Source: JBKPRX01 sp046734795 (GTDB lineage Bacteria > Actinomycetota > Thermoleophilia > Gaiellales > Gaiellaceae). Taken from it: a DNA stretch of 21,053 bases. The stretch lies in NCBI GenBank assembly GCA_046734795.1, contig JBKPRX010000144.1, positions 1-21,053 on the forward strand, given 5' to 3'. Positions 13,806 through 21,053 of the stretch are shown here, piece by piece (position 1 is the first letter of the stretch; each line of letters starts with the position of its first letter). The position numbers were made by a program, and so were the translations under genes. Below the pieces are notes generated by a model. It did no database searches, had not been told where the DNA came from, and worked only from the letters and a program-made list of their open reading frames with translations.

Positions 13806-14201
13806 ATGGCGGTGGAACCAAGCAGCGGCAACGGCGGCGCGATCCTTCTCGCTGACGACTCGATGACGATCGTCTCGATGGTCGCCGCACGCTTGGAGCG
13901 TTCCGGCTACGACGTCATCACCGCAACGCGCGGCGACGAGGCGCTTCGCCTCGCACTCGTGCATCAGCCCCAACTCGCGGTGCTCGACATCGAGATGCCG
14001 GGTCTCGACGGACTCGAGGTTGCGCGGCAGTTGCGCGCAGCGACGGCGCTCGAGGGCATCCGGATCATCCTCCTCACCGCACACAGCGGCGAAGAGACGA
14101 TCGCCGCGGGCTTCGAGGCGGGCGCGGACGACTACATGGTGAAGCCGTTCTCGCCGCAAGAGCTGCAGACCCGCATCGAGCAGCTGCTCGGCCGGCGCTA
14201 G
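13806..14201 (+). CDS. single-domain response regulator (CheY/PilH-like)
   Basis: A stand-alone receiver domain of 131 aa. It has the acidic pair D17-D18 (ILLADDSMTIV), phospho-acceptor D61 (LAVLDIEMPGLDGLEV), the switch threonine T91 (IILLTAHSG) and K113 (DDYMVKPFSPQEL). There is no output domain, so it should act by protein contact or as a phosphate sink. ATG 13806 is chosen because the receiver fold begins about 11 residues later; no ribosome-binding site is evident. The 127 bp upstream, shared with the divergent secreted gene, show no confident promoter. It converges on the PilB-type gene with only 18 bp between stops. Confidence 0.93.
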   Translation: MAVEPSSGNGGAILLADDSMTIVSMVAARLERSGYDVITATRGDEALRLALVHQPQLAVLDIEMPGLDGLEVARQLRAATALEGIRIILLTAHSGEETIAAGFEAGADDYMVKPFSPQELQTRIEQLLGRR

Positions 14202-14219
14202 CCGCGGTCTTTCGCCGCG

Positions 14220-15839
14220 TTATCTGCGAACGACGCGGTTCAGCTCGTCGATCGTCGTCACGCCTGCAGCAGCCTTTTGGATGCCGTCTGCCCAGAGCGT
14301 GCACATACCCGACTCGCGCGCCGCTCGAGCGAGCTCGCCGTGGACGACGCGCTCCGCAGTCAGATGCTGAAGCTCGTCCGTCATCACGAGCAGCTGATGG
14401 ATGCCGACGCGACCGCGGTAACCCTGTGAGCACCGCACGCAACCGCGCCGACGATAGAGCGTGACGCCGGCGTCGATCTGCGCCGCGTCGAACCCGAGGA
14501 ACTCGAGGTCGGCGCGACTCGGCTCGTACGGCTCCTTGCACTCGTCGCAGATTCGTCGAACGAGGCGTTGCGCGAGCACGGCGCTCACGGCTGTTGCCGT
14601 GACGAAAGGCTCGATGCCCATGTCGTTGAGACGAGCGAGCGCCGCGGGCGCGTCGTTCGCATGCAGCGTCGACATCACCATGTGACCGGTGAGTGCCGCT
14701 TCGAGGGCGATCTTCGCCGTCTCGAAGTCGCGGACCTCGCCGACCATCACGACGTCCGGGTCGCTACGAAGGACCGCCTTCAGGCCCGTCGGGAACGTGA
14801 GGCCGACCCTCTTGTTCACCTGCACCTGGTAGATGTCGTCCAGCCGGTACTCGACCGGATCCTCGATCGTGACGATGTTGATCCCGGGCTGACGAAGGTC
14901 CGAGAGGGCCGCATAGACAGTCGTCGACTTGCCGGACCCTGTGGGCCCGGTGACGAGAAGCGCGCCGCTCGGGCGATAGATGACCTCTTCGAGCGCCATC
15001 TGGATCTCGTTGGAAAGGCCGATGTCCGTGAGCGTCGGTGCGCGCTCTTCCTTGTCGAGCAAGCGCATGATCACGCCCTCGCCGTCGACGGTCGGCAGGA
15101 CTGCAACGCGGATGTCCAGCAACCGGCCGGTCGACTTTGGACGGAGGGTCAGTCGTCCGTCCTGGGGAAGGCGATGCTCGCTGATGTCGAGCTTCGAGAT
15201 GACCTTGATCCGTGTGATCACGCCCTGTGCGAGCCGCTTCGGGATCCGCTCGACCTCTTGCAGGATCCCGTCCACGCGCATGCGCGCGATCAGATACTCA
15301 CCCTGCGGCAGGAAGTGGATGTCGCTTGCGCCTTCCTCCGCGGCCTGAACGACAATCGAGTTCACGAGCTGGATCGGGGGCGCCTCGGAGACGCCGTCGT
15401 CGGCCTCGAGGTCGCGCTCGTCCGTGACCATGATGAACGGCGTCTCGTCGCCCATCACAGCGGCGCGCTCCGCGAGCTCCTGGCTCCGGGCAAGGCGCCT
15501 GAGCTCGAACTCGATGTCGGCGAGCGCCGCGACCGCGAGATCGACGGGCATCGGCGAGATCAGCCGGAGCTCGTCCATGATCGCGACGTCACCTGGATCG
15601 CTGACCGCGACCTTGAGGCGGCCGTCCGCAATGCGATAGGGCATCGCACGCGCCCGGTTCAGCGCTTGCAGCGGAATCGCGTCGGCAGCAACTTGTTCGA
15701 CGCGCTCGACTCGGAGGTCGATGTGCGGGAGGCCGTACAGCTCGGCGCGCTCGCGGGGGCCCTGGGGCTCACGAGTTTGAAAGACATGGGCCGGATTGAG
15801 CGCTGAGCCACCGGCCGCAGAAGCGGTGGCGTTGTTCAT
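14220..15839 (-). CDS. type IV pilus/type II secretion assembly ATPase (PilB/GspE family)
   Basis: A 539-aa hexameric ATPase that drives pilin polymerisation or pseudopilus assembly at the inner face of the membrane. Residues about 30-125 form the GspE/MshE N-terminal domain (YGLPHIDLRVERV; PYRIADGRLKVAVSDP). The catalytic half carries Walker A GPTGSGKST at 298-306 (K304), the Asp-box region TIEDPVEYRLDDIYQVQVN, Walker B DVVMVGEVRD at 362-371 and the His-box STLHANDAPAAL. A zinc-binding tetracysteine (C431, C434, C467, C470) is typical of PilB and GspE but not of PilT. ATG 15839 is the first start after the divergent region. No pilC, pilT, pilM or pilin gene lies in the window; its neighbours are chemosensory-type regulators. 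Confidence 0.93.
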   Translation of the reverse strand: MNNATASAAGGSALNPAHVFQTREPQGPRERAELYGLPHIDLRVERVEQVAADAIPLQALNRARAMPYRIADGRLKVAVSDPGDVAIMDELRLISPMPVDLAVAALADIEFELRRLARSQELAERAAVMGDETPFIMVTDERDLEADDGVSEAPPIQLVNSIVVQAAEEGASDIHFLPQGEYLIARMRVDGILQEVERIPKRLAQGVITRIKVISKLDISEHRLPQDGRLTLRPKSTGRLLDIRVAVLPTVDGEGVIMRLLDKEERAPTLTDIGLSNEIQMALEEVIYRPSGALLVTGPTGSGKSTTVYAALSDLRQPGINIVTIEDPVEYRLDDIYQVQVNKRVGLTFPTGLKAVLRSDPDVVMVGEVRDFETAKIALEAALTGHMVMSTLHANDAPAALARLNDMGIEPFVTATAVSAVLAQRLVRRICDECKEPYEPSRADLEFLGFDAAQIDAGVTLYRRRGCVRCSQGYRGRVGIHQLLVMTDELQHLTAERVVHGELARAARESGMCTLWADGIQKAAAGVTTIDELNRVVRR

Positions 15840-15926
15840 GAGCTAACGATCGTCCCGCACTGCGGCACGGGGGATCCCGACGGAGACGCCCGGGCACTCC
15901 CCAGATTGGGTGATCCGTTTTCTCGC

Positions 15927-15959
15927 TCAAGCCCTTCGACATCGCTGCCGATTAGGGGA
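15927..15959 (+). promoter_or_regulatory. possible sigma-28-like promoter for the HPt-REC gene
   Basis: TCAAGCCC (15927-15934) and GCCGATTA (15947-15954), 12 bases apart, resemble the motility sigma factor consensus TAAAGTTT-N11-GCCGATAA. The -10 element matches at 7 of 8 positions; the -35 is weaker. AGGGGA (15954-15959), 3 bases from the ATG, looks like a ribosome-binding site and overlaps the -10 element, so only one reading, or a leaderless transcript, can be right. Confidence 0.3.
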
Positions 15960-15962
15960 CGC

Positions 15963-16757
15963 ATGGAGCCTGCGGCTGATCTCGAGTTCCTGCCCATCTT
16001 CCGCGAGGAGGCGACCGAGCGGCTCGACAACTTCGTCGAGACGCTGCACTCTCTCGACGCGGAAGAGCCTGCTCCGGAAGCTCTCGACCTTCTGCGCCGC
16101 GAGGCGCACACGATCAAGGGCGCGGCCGGCATGGTCGGGCTCACGCACGCACACCAGCTCGCGCACGCACTCGAGGACGTCTGCCGCGCAGCGCACGACG
16201 ACGGTGGCGCTCTCGGAACGGATCTCGTCGAGGTTCTCGAGCGGGCTGCCGACGCGTTGCGGGCTGCGATCGAGGGCAGCGAGAACGGCAACGGCAAAGT
16301 GCAGCCGCACCTTGTCGCTGTCCCCCAAAACGGCAACGGCAACGGCAACGGTCACGGCTCCGAGGAAGCGGCGCACGACGCGCTCAAGCTCCTCGTCGTC
16401 GACGACTCCTTCACGCTCCGTGAGCTTCAGCGGCGCATCCTCGCGCGCGCGGGCTACCGGGTCGTGCTCGCCGAGGACGGCCGGGACGCCCTCGAAGTCC
16501 TCGACGAGGACCGCGAGATTGCGATGCTCGTCACCGACATCGACATGCCCGAGCTCGACGGCTTCGGGTTGATCGAGGCCGTGCGAGCGGACGAGCGATT
16601 CACGTCGCTCCCGGTGATCGTCGTGACGGCTCGCGACGCAGACACAGATCGCCGGCACGGCATCGAGCTCGGCGCGAACGAGTACGTCGTCAAGGGCGCG
16701 CTGCACGAGCAGACGCTTTTGGAGACGGTCGCCCGGCTCAGTCGAGCCGAGCGCTGA
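15963..16757 (+). CDS. HPt-REC protein resembling CheA without its kinase core
   Basis: The 264-aa product joins an N-terminal CheA P1-type phosphotransfer domain to a C-terminal receiver. The P1 part (about 6-104) begins LEFLPIFREEATERLDNF and has the phospho-histidine H49 in REAHTIKGAAGMVGL. A low-complexity linker rich in Asn-Gly follows (about 107-132). The receiver (about 141-262) has KLLVVDDSFTLREL, phospho-acceptor D192 in LVTDIDMPELDGFGL, and an ending EYVVKGALHEQTLLETV typical of the receiver of hybrid CheA proteins. The dimerisation, ATP-binding and CheW-like domains that normally lie between these two ends are absent, so it cannot autophosphorylate and needs an external kinase. cheB follows after 66 bp on the same strand. 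It may shuttle phosphate between an unseen kinase, CheB and the small regulators. Confidence 0.9.
   Translation: MEPAADLEFLPIFREEATERLDNFVETLHSLDAEEPAPEALDLLRREAHTIKGAAGMVGLTHAHQLAHALEDVCRAAHDDGGALGTDLVEVLERAADALRAAIEGSENGNGKVQPHLVAVPQNGNGNGNGHGSEEAAHDALKLLVVDDSFTLRELQRRILARAGYRVVLAEDGRDALEVLDEDREIAMLVTDIDMPELDGFGLIEAVRADERFTSLPVIVVTARDADTDRRHGIELGANEYVVKGALHEQTLLETVARLSRAER
16284..16358 (+). repeat. AACGGC hexanucleotide repeats coding an Asn-Gly linker
   Basis: Two AACGGC units lie at 16284-16295 and five AACGGC-like units at 16329-16358 (the last two degenerate). They encode NGNG and NGNGNGNGHG in the linker between the HPt and receiver domains. Hexamer gain or loss would keep the frame while changing linker length. 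Confidence 0.85.
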
Positions 16758-16823
16758 CGCTTCCGTCGCGTCGCCGCCGCGCTACCTACGAGATTCCTCC
16801 CTCCGCCGCCGACATTTCGACCC

Positions 16824-17933
16824 ATGGGTCAAGACCGCCGTCGCATCGTCCTCTGTGACGACTCGCGAACGTACGCCACCGCGCTCCGCCGCGTCCTCGA
16901 GCACGATGGCTCGATCGACGTCGTCGGCGTCTTCACGAACGCCGAGCAGGCGATGGCCGAGCTGCCGCGGCTGAAGCCCGACCTCGTGACCATGGACGTC
17001 CAGCTTCCCGGCATGTCCGGCCTCGATGCGGTCGAGCAGATCATGGCTTCGACGCCGATGCCGATCGTCGTTCTCTCCGATTTCACCGACCGCGACTCGG
17101 TCACGGCGCGCGCGGCCGTCGCCGCCGGCGCCGTCGACGCCGTCTCGAAGTCTCAGCTCGACTTGCTCGACCCGCTCGCGGCGGATGCGGCGAGCCTTCG
17201 CCGGCGCGTCGCGCGACTGAGCTTTGCGCACGTCGTCCGCCACCCGCTCGCTCGGCTCATGCGCGGGACGACGGCTGCTCAGGCAAGCCGCCGTCGCGTC
17301 GCAGCGATAGGCGTCGTCGCCTCGACGGGTGGGCCGAGAGCGCTCGCGTTCACTCTCAGCGCGCTGCCTGCGGACTTCCCGATCCCGGTCCTCGTCGTCC
17401 AGCACATCGTTCCCAACTTCGTCGAGAGCTTCGCGCGAACGCTTGCCCGCCAGGTGCAACTGCCGGTCACGATCGGAGAGGACCGCACACGCTTGAAGCC
17501 GGGCATCACGATTGCGCCCGAGGGCTCGCACTTGCTCGTCACTTCGAGCGGACGGCTTGCGCTGAGCGCAGAAGCCGCACCCGGCCGGCACTGCCCGTCG
17601 GGCGACATGCTCCTCGGCAGCCTGGCCGCCGCGTACGGCCGCGAAGCGGTCGGGGTCGTGCTCACTGGCATGGGCCGCGACGGGGCACAAGGCGCGCGCC
17701 AGATTCGGACGGCCGGCGGTCTCGTGGTCGCGCAGGACGAAGCGTCCTCCGCGGTCTTCGGGATGCCGCGCGCGGCGATCGAGAGCGGTGCCGAGCTCAC
17801 GCTCGAGCCGGAAGCGATCGGCCGGCTGCTTGCACACCTCCGGCCGGCGCAGACGCTCGCGGCGAGCAAACCCGAAGCGAGGACCCCCAGTCCCTCGGAC
17901 GAGGGACTGCCAAGACTTCGGCTCGTCCGATGA
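16824..17933 (+). CDS. cheB: protein-glutamate methylesterase/deamidase
   Basis: CheB removes methyl groups from chemoreceptor glutamates, controlled by phosphorylation of its receiver domain. The 369-aa product has a receiver with D12-D13 (IVLCDDSRTYA), phospho-acceptor D58 (LVTMDVQLPGMSGLDAV) and K109 (VSKS). A basic linker of about 35 residues leads to the methylesterase domain with the catalytic triad S167 (VVASTGGPRAL), H194 (VVQHIVPNF) and D286 (LTGMGRDGAQG). The C-terminus has a Pro/Ser-rich tail of about 30 residues. ATG 16824 matches the usual CheB start but has no ribosome-binding site. No cheR, receptor or cheW gene lies in the window, so its substrate receptor must be encoded elsewhere. 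The next regulator gene starts 10 bases after its stop. Confidence 0.96.
   Translation: MGQDRRRIVLCDDSRTYATALRRVLEHDGSIDVVGVFTNAEQAMAELPRLKPDLVTMDVQLPGMSGLDAVEQIMASTPMPIVVLSDFTDRDSVTARAAVAAGAVDAVSKSQLDLLDPLAADAASLRRRVARLSFAHVVRHPLARLMRGTTAAQASRRRVAAIGVVASTGGPRALAFTLSALPADFPIPVLVVQHIVPNFVESFARTLARQVQLPVTIGEDRTRLKPGITIAPEGSHLLVTSSGRLALSAEAAPGRHCPSGDMLLGSLAAAYGREAVGVVLTGMGRDGAQGARQIRTAGGLVVAQDEASSAVFGMPRAAIESGAELTLEPEAIGRLLAHLRPAQTLAASKPEARTPSPSDEGLPRLRLVR
17889..17908. repeat. perfect inverted repeat in the 3' end of cheB
   Basis: AGTCCCTCG and CGAGGGACT flank a GA loop (or an 8-bp stem with a GGAC loop). It lies 23 bases before the cheB stop and 36 before the next start, within the codons of the C-terminal tail. 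No T-tract follows. It could influence mRNA processing between the two genes. Confidence 0.6.
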
Positions 17934-17943
17934 ACGCCAACGG

Positions 17944-18327
17944 ATGACCATTTCGGATGGGTCCATGTCTGCGGCCGATCGGCGGCGCGTGCTCCTCGTC
18001 GAGGACGAGGAGGTCGTGCGCGACGTCGTCGCTGCGATGCTCGAGCAGAGCGGGTTCGACGTCGTTGCGGTGGATCAGGCAATCGCTGCGCTCGACCTCT
18101 GCCGCAAGGGCGGCACACGGTTCGACTTGCTCCTCACCGACTTGGTGATGCCTGCGATGAACGGCGTCGAGCTTGCGACCGCAGTGCAGGCGCATCTGCC
18201 GACGACGCGCGTCATCTACATGTCCGGCTACTCCGCAGACGACGTCGACGTGTCGACGCCGCGCATCCAGAAGCCGTTCACGCGCGCACAGCTCGTCGAG
18301 ACGATCGAAACCACGCTCGCGGCTTAG
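17944..18327 (+). CDS. single-domain response regulator
   Basis: A receiver-only protein of 127 aa with RVLLVEDEEVVRDVV (acidic E20, D21, E22), phospho-acceptor D66 (LLLTDLVMPAMNGVEL), S94 in IYMSGYSADDV and K110 in IQKPFTRAQLVE. The MSGYS wording is typical of receivers attached to or paired with PAS-type hybrid histidine kinases, unlike the CheY-type receiver at 13806. There is no output domain. ATG 17944 lies 10 bases after the cheB stop; ATG 17965 is an equally possible start and would give 120 aa. Probably cotranscribed with the HPt-REC gene and cheB. Six bases separate its stop from that of the convergent solute-binding protein gene. Confidence 0.92.
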   Translation: MTISDGSMSAADRRRVLLVEDEEVVRDVVAAMLEQSGFDVVAVDQAIAALDLCRKGGTRFDLLLTDLVMPAMNGVELATAVQAHLPTTRVIYMSGYSADDVDVSTPRIQKPFTRAQLVETIETTLAA

Positions 18328-18333
18328 CCCGCT

Positions 18334-19872
18334 CTAGCTCGCCGGCCGCATCGACCACAGCGAGGGAACCGGCTGTGCGACAGACGGCGACGCGCCTTTG
18401 ACGCGCTTCGGGTTGATCCAGTACACGGCTTTGTCGTAGCCGAGGACGAGGAACCACGCGAGGTCGACGACGCGTGCCGACTCGGCGCGGAAGAGTGTCG
18501 TCCGTGCACTCGCCGTCGGCGCTTCGGCCGCTCGCTTCCAGAGGCTCTGCAACGTCGCGTCGCTCGAGTCGAACGGATTGAAGAATCCGTCGGGTAGCAC
18601 GAGCGCGCGCGAGTCTTGGTAGGCGTCCTGCCACGGATACGTCCACATCAGCGCTGGAAACCGCGGCTTTGCGATCTCGGCGGGCAGCGTTTGGGCGGGC
18701 ACGTTGTTCACCTGCACCCGTACGTTGATCGCCTTGAGGTACCGCGCGACAGCGGCGAGCTGCGGAGCCGCCGCCGCTACCGAGAGCACCGGCAGGTCGA
18801 AGCCCTTCGCGTAACCGGCGCGCGCGAGGAGCTGCCGTGCGCGCTTCGGGTCATACGGGTACCGGCGGTCGAGCTTCGAGTCGTAGCCCGCAGTGCCCGG
18901 AACGAAGATCTGCGTGCCGGGCACGCCCTGGCCGCGGTACAGCGTCTTGAAGATCTCCTCGCGGTCGACCGCGTAGTTCAGGGCCTGCCGCACGCCGAGC
19001 TTCGCGAGCGGAGGAAGCAGCTTCCCGTCGCGATCCCACAACCACATCCCGAGCGCGTGCGCTGGCCACGTCAGCGCGACGAGCCCGCTGCGTGAGCCGG
19101 GGCCGAGGTCGGCCGGAACACCCGGCGCCGCGTCGATCCTCCCCGAGCGAAGCGCGGCGAACGCACCATGCGCATTCGGATACACGCGGATCACGATGCG
19201 CTCCCACGGCGACGTCGCGCGTCTCCAGTAGCGCTGGCTGCGCACGTACGTGTAGTGGTCTCCTGCGACTGTTTGCGTGCGGTCGAGCTGGTACGGCCCG
19301 GTGCCGACCGGCTGCTTGTCGAGTCCGACCGGATCGAGCAACGCCTTCGGACTCACGACCATTCCGTTCACCTGGCTCAACGTGAACGGCAGCGAAGGGT
19401 CGCTCGTCGAGAGGTGCAACACAACTGTCGTCGGCGTCGGCGCGTCGACTGACTCGAGCGACGAGAGCTGGTCACTGCGCGGACCGTGAAGCGCCTTCGC
19501 GAAGTCGAGATTCGCTTTCACGGCGGCCGCGTCGAACGGCGTGCCGTCGCTGAACTTGATCCCCTTCCGCAGCACGAGCTTGAAGAGCGTGTTCTTCGAG
19601 CCGCGGGCGTAGCTCCACGAGGATGCAAGACCAGGCGCGAAGGAGCCGTCGCTCTGTCGCGCGATCAGCGTGTCGTAGACCGGCTGGAGGTACTGGAGGA
19701 AGTACCCCGCGTCGTTCTTGTACGGGTCGAACGACGTCTCGGCGACGAGCGTCCCCACCGTCAGCGTCTTCGGCGTCGGTGTGACGGCAGCCTGCGCCGT
19801 CGTCCCGGCGGAAAGCGCCAGCACGCAGACGGCCAGGAGACGTGCCCAGCTTGTCCCAGCTCTGCTCTTCAT
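18334..19872 (-). CDS. ABC transporter solute-binding protein, peptide/nickel family (SBP_bac_5)
   Basis: A 512-aa extracytoplasmic binding protein of the DppA/OppA type. A signal peptide covers about residues 1-28 (WARLLAVCVLALSAGTTAQA), with an AQA-type signal peptidase I site and no lipobox cysteine at the cleavage point. Family features follow: SFDPYKNDAGYFLQYLQPVY, LRKGIKFSDGTPFDAAAVKA (the conserved signature of the family), PVGTGPYQL and VRQALNYAVDREEIFKTLY. The ligand is probably a peptide or another small solute but cannot be told by eye. No permease or ATPase gene adjoins it, so it is an orphan here; the upstream gene on the same strand, 58 bp away, is an alcohol dehydrogenase. ATG 19872 gives a natural signal peptide start (MKSRAGTSWARLL). 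Confidence 0.94.
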   Translation of the reverse strand: MKSRAGTSWARLLAVCVLALSAGTTAQAAVTPTPKTLTVGTLVAETSFDPYKNDAGYFLQYLQPVYDTLIARQSDGSFAPGLASSWSYARGSKNTLFKLVLRKGIKFSDGTPFDAAAVKANLDFAKALHGPRSDQLSSLESVDAPTPTTVVLHLSTSDPSLPFTLSQVNGMVVSPKALLDPVGLDKQPVGTGPYQLDRTQTVAGDHYTYVRSQRYWRRATSPWERIVIRVYPNAHGAFAALRSGRIDAAPGVPADLGPGSRSGLVALTWPAHALGMWLWDRDGKLLPPLAKLGVRQALNYAVDREEIFKTLYRGQGVPGTQIFVPGTAGYDSKLDRRYPYDPKRARQLLARAGYAKGFDLPVLSVAAAAPQLAAVARYLKAINVRVQVNNVPAQTLPAEIAKPRFPALMWTYPWQDAYQDSRALVLPDGFFNPFDSSDATLQSLWKRAAEAPTASARTTLFRAESARVVDLAWFLVLGYDKAVYWINPKRVKGASPSVAQPVPSLWSMRPAS

Positions 19873-19930
19873 CGTCGGATCCAGGAGTTGCTGACGTCCG
19901 GAAACGCGTTTTGATGGCGCGCGGACGCCG

Positions 19931-21043
19931 CTACAGCTTGACGACCGAGCGAATCACGGTGCCGCGGCGCATGTCCTCGAACGCCTCCTCGACGTCCTGC
20001 AGGCCGACGGTCTTGCTGACCATGCGGGCGAGATCGAGCTTTCCGTCGAGCGCGTATTGCGCGAGCTTCGGGAAGTCTTCCGACGGCAGCTGGTCGCCGC
20101 CGAACGACACGGTGATCGTGCCCCGCTTGAGGAAGAAGCCCGAACCGCGGCCGTCGTCGAGCGGGATCGTCATCGCCTGTTTCGGACCGGGAATGCCGAC
20201 GAGCGTCGCCGTGCCGCCGTAGCCGAGCATCCGCTCGGCTTGCGCCATCGTCTCGCCGCGGCCGACGACGTCGTAGACGAAGTCCGCGCCGCCTTTCTCG
20301 GTCAGCTGCCGGATCGCCGCGACGGGATCCTGCTCGCCCGCGTGGACGAGGTCCGTCGCGCCGAACTCCTTCGCCCACTCGAGCTTGTGCTCGACGAGAT
20401 CGACGGCGATGATCCTCCCCGCCTCCGCGATGCGCGCGCCTTGCACCGCCGCAAGGCCGACGCCGCCGCATCCGATCACAACCACGGTCGACCCGGCTCG
20501 CGCCGGCGTCGTCGTCAGCACCGCGCCGACACCCGTCACGACCCCGCAAGAGATGAGGCAGGCCTGCTCCGAAGGGAGCGCATCGGGAAGCTTCACGAGC
20601 TGGCGCGCGTCGACGATCGTCCGGTCCGCGAAGGTGCCGGTCGCGAGCACCGCGGTCAGCCCTTCGCCGTCGGAAGCACGATGGAGTCGACCGAACGCGC
20701 CGACACGACCACGGCAGCGACGCGGCTCGGCGCGCTTGCACTCCGGGCACTTGCCGCACGGCACCTTCCACGCGATCGCGACCCGATCGCCGGTGGCGAC
20801 CGAATCGACGCCCTCGCCGAGCTCTTCGACGATGCCCACACCCTCGTGCCCGAGGAGAATCGGAAACGGGTACACCCAGCCGCCGGTCTCCTTGACGTGC
20901 AAGTCGGAGTGACAGACGCCGCTTGCCTCGATGCGAACCTGGACCTCGCCTGGAGCAGGGTCGTCGAGCGTAATCGGCTCGTACGAGATCGATTCGCCTG
21001 CGGCGTTCAGCAGTGCGCCGGTCGCCTCACGCGAAACGGCCAT
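19931..21043 (-). CDS. zinc-dependent alcohol dehydrogenase, class III/MscR-like
   Basis: A 370-aa medium-chain dehydrogenase. Catalytic zinc ligands are C44 (ASGVCHSDLHV), H66 (LLGHEGVG) and C166 (LISCGVVTGVGAVL). Structural zinc ligands are C96, C99, C102 and C110 (CGKCPECKRAEPRRC). The Rossmann motif is VVVIGCGGVGLAAVQGA (187-203), and D215 in IIAVDL indicates NAD over NADP. The overall wording resembles actinobacterial mycothiol-dependent formaldehyde/S-nitrosomycothiol reductases (MscR/AdhE2), so a thiol-conjugated or simple alcohol/aldehyde substrate is likely; this is family-level inference. ATG 21043 lies 10 bases from the window edge; the frame is open to the edge, so an earlier start cannot be excluded. 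The 58 bp to the next gene show no clear terminator. Confidence 0.93.
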   Translation of the reverse strand: MAVSREATGALLNAAGESISYEPITLDDPAPGEVQVRIEASGVCHSDLHVKETGGWVYPFPILLGHEGVGIVEELGEGVDSVATGDRVAIAWKVPCGKCPECKRAEPRRCRGRVGAFGRLHRASDGEGLTAVLATGTFADRTIVDARQLVKLPDALPSEQACLISCGVVTGVGAVLTTTPARAGSTVVVIGCGGVGLAAVQGARIAEAGRIIAVDLVEHKLEWAKEFGATDLVHAGEQDPVAAIRQLTEKGGADFVYDVVGRGETMAQAERMLGYGGTATLVGIPGPKQAMTIPLDDGRGSGFFLKRGTITVSFGGDQLPSEDFPKLAQYALDGKLDLARMVSKTVGLQDVEEAFEDMRRGTVIRSVVKL

Positions 21044-21053
21044 CAGGCGATCG

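Noticed and set aside
16284..16358. CRISPR-like or minisatellite array
   Set aside because: The units are six-base in-frame codon repeats with no spacers, inside a coding linker.

Overview
The window is about 21 kb of GC-rich, densely coded bacterial DNA. GTG starts are common and genes of one operon often overlap by 4 bases (GTGA or ATGA). Several traits point to Actinobacteriota, most likely class Thermoleophilia (Gaiellales/Solirubrobacterales): an assimilatory APS reductase beside a NirA/SirA-type sulfite reductase, a mycobacterial-type 7Fe ferredoxin, an MscR-like zinc alcohol dehydrogenase, and a signal peptide of the 'LALFVALGGSA' type typical of Thermoleophilia secreted proteins. The taxonomic placement is inference.

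Layout. (1) Positions 1-3328, minus strand: leuC, leuD and a PLP-dependent threonine dehydratase carrying an N-terminal NTF2/SnoaL-like domain, joined by two GTGA overlaps; the last gene runs off the left edge. (2) 3377-5109, plus strand: an unrecognised 383-aa protein and a GNAT acetyltransferase. (3) 5172-10036, minus strand: a sulfur-assimilation and siroheme operon read as sulfite reductase, APS reductase, an unknown 151-aa protein, a 7Fe ferredoxin, precorrin-2 dehydrogenase, uroporphyrinogen-III methyltransferase and a VOC protein. It supplies the two reductases, a candidate electron donor and most of the siroheme pathway. (4) 10122-11327, plus strand: a fold-type I aminotransferase divergent from the sulfur operon. 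(5) 11341-13260, minus strand: glnK and amt, preceded by a possible promoter, stacked hairpins and a strong intrinsic terminator that could form an attenuation leader. (6) 13261-13678: a probably frameshifted small secreted protein. (7) 13806-18327: a signalling island with a PilB-type ATPase (minus strand), two single-domain response regulators, a CheB methylesterase and a short HPt-REC protein that looks like CheA without its kinase core. (8) 18334-21043, minus strand: an orphan peptide-type solute-binding protein and a zinc-dependent alcohol dehydrogenase.

Most of the window is ordinary metabolism. The parts most worth a second look are the glnK-amt leader with its GlnK lacking the modifiable tyrosine, the kinase-less CheA-like protein beside cheB and pilB, the NTF2-threonine dehydratase fusion, and the unknown gene embedded in the sulfur operon. 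I saw no tRNA, rRNA, CRISPR array, insertion sequence or prophage, and no gene-free stretch longer than 300 bases provided the broken secreted gene is counted.
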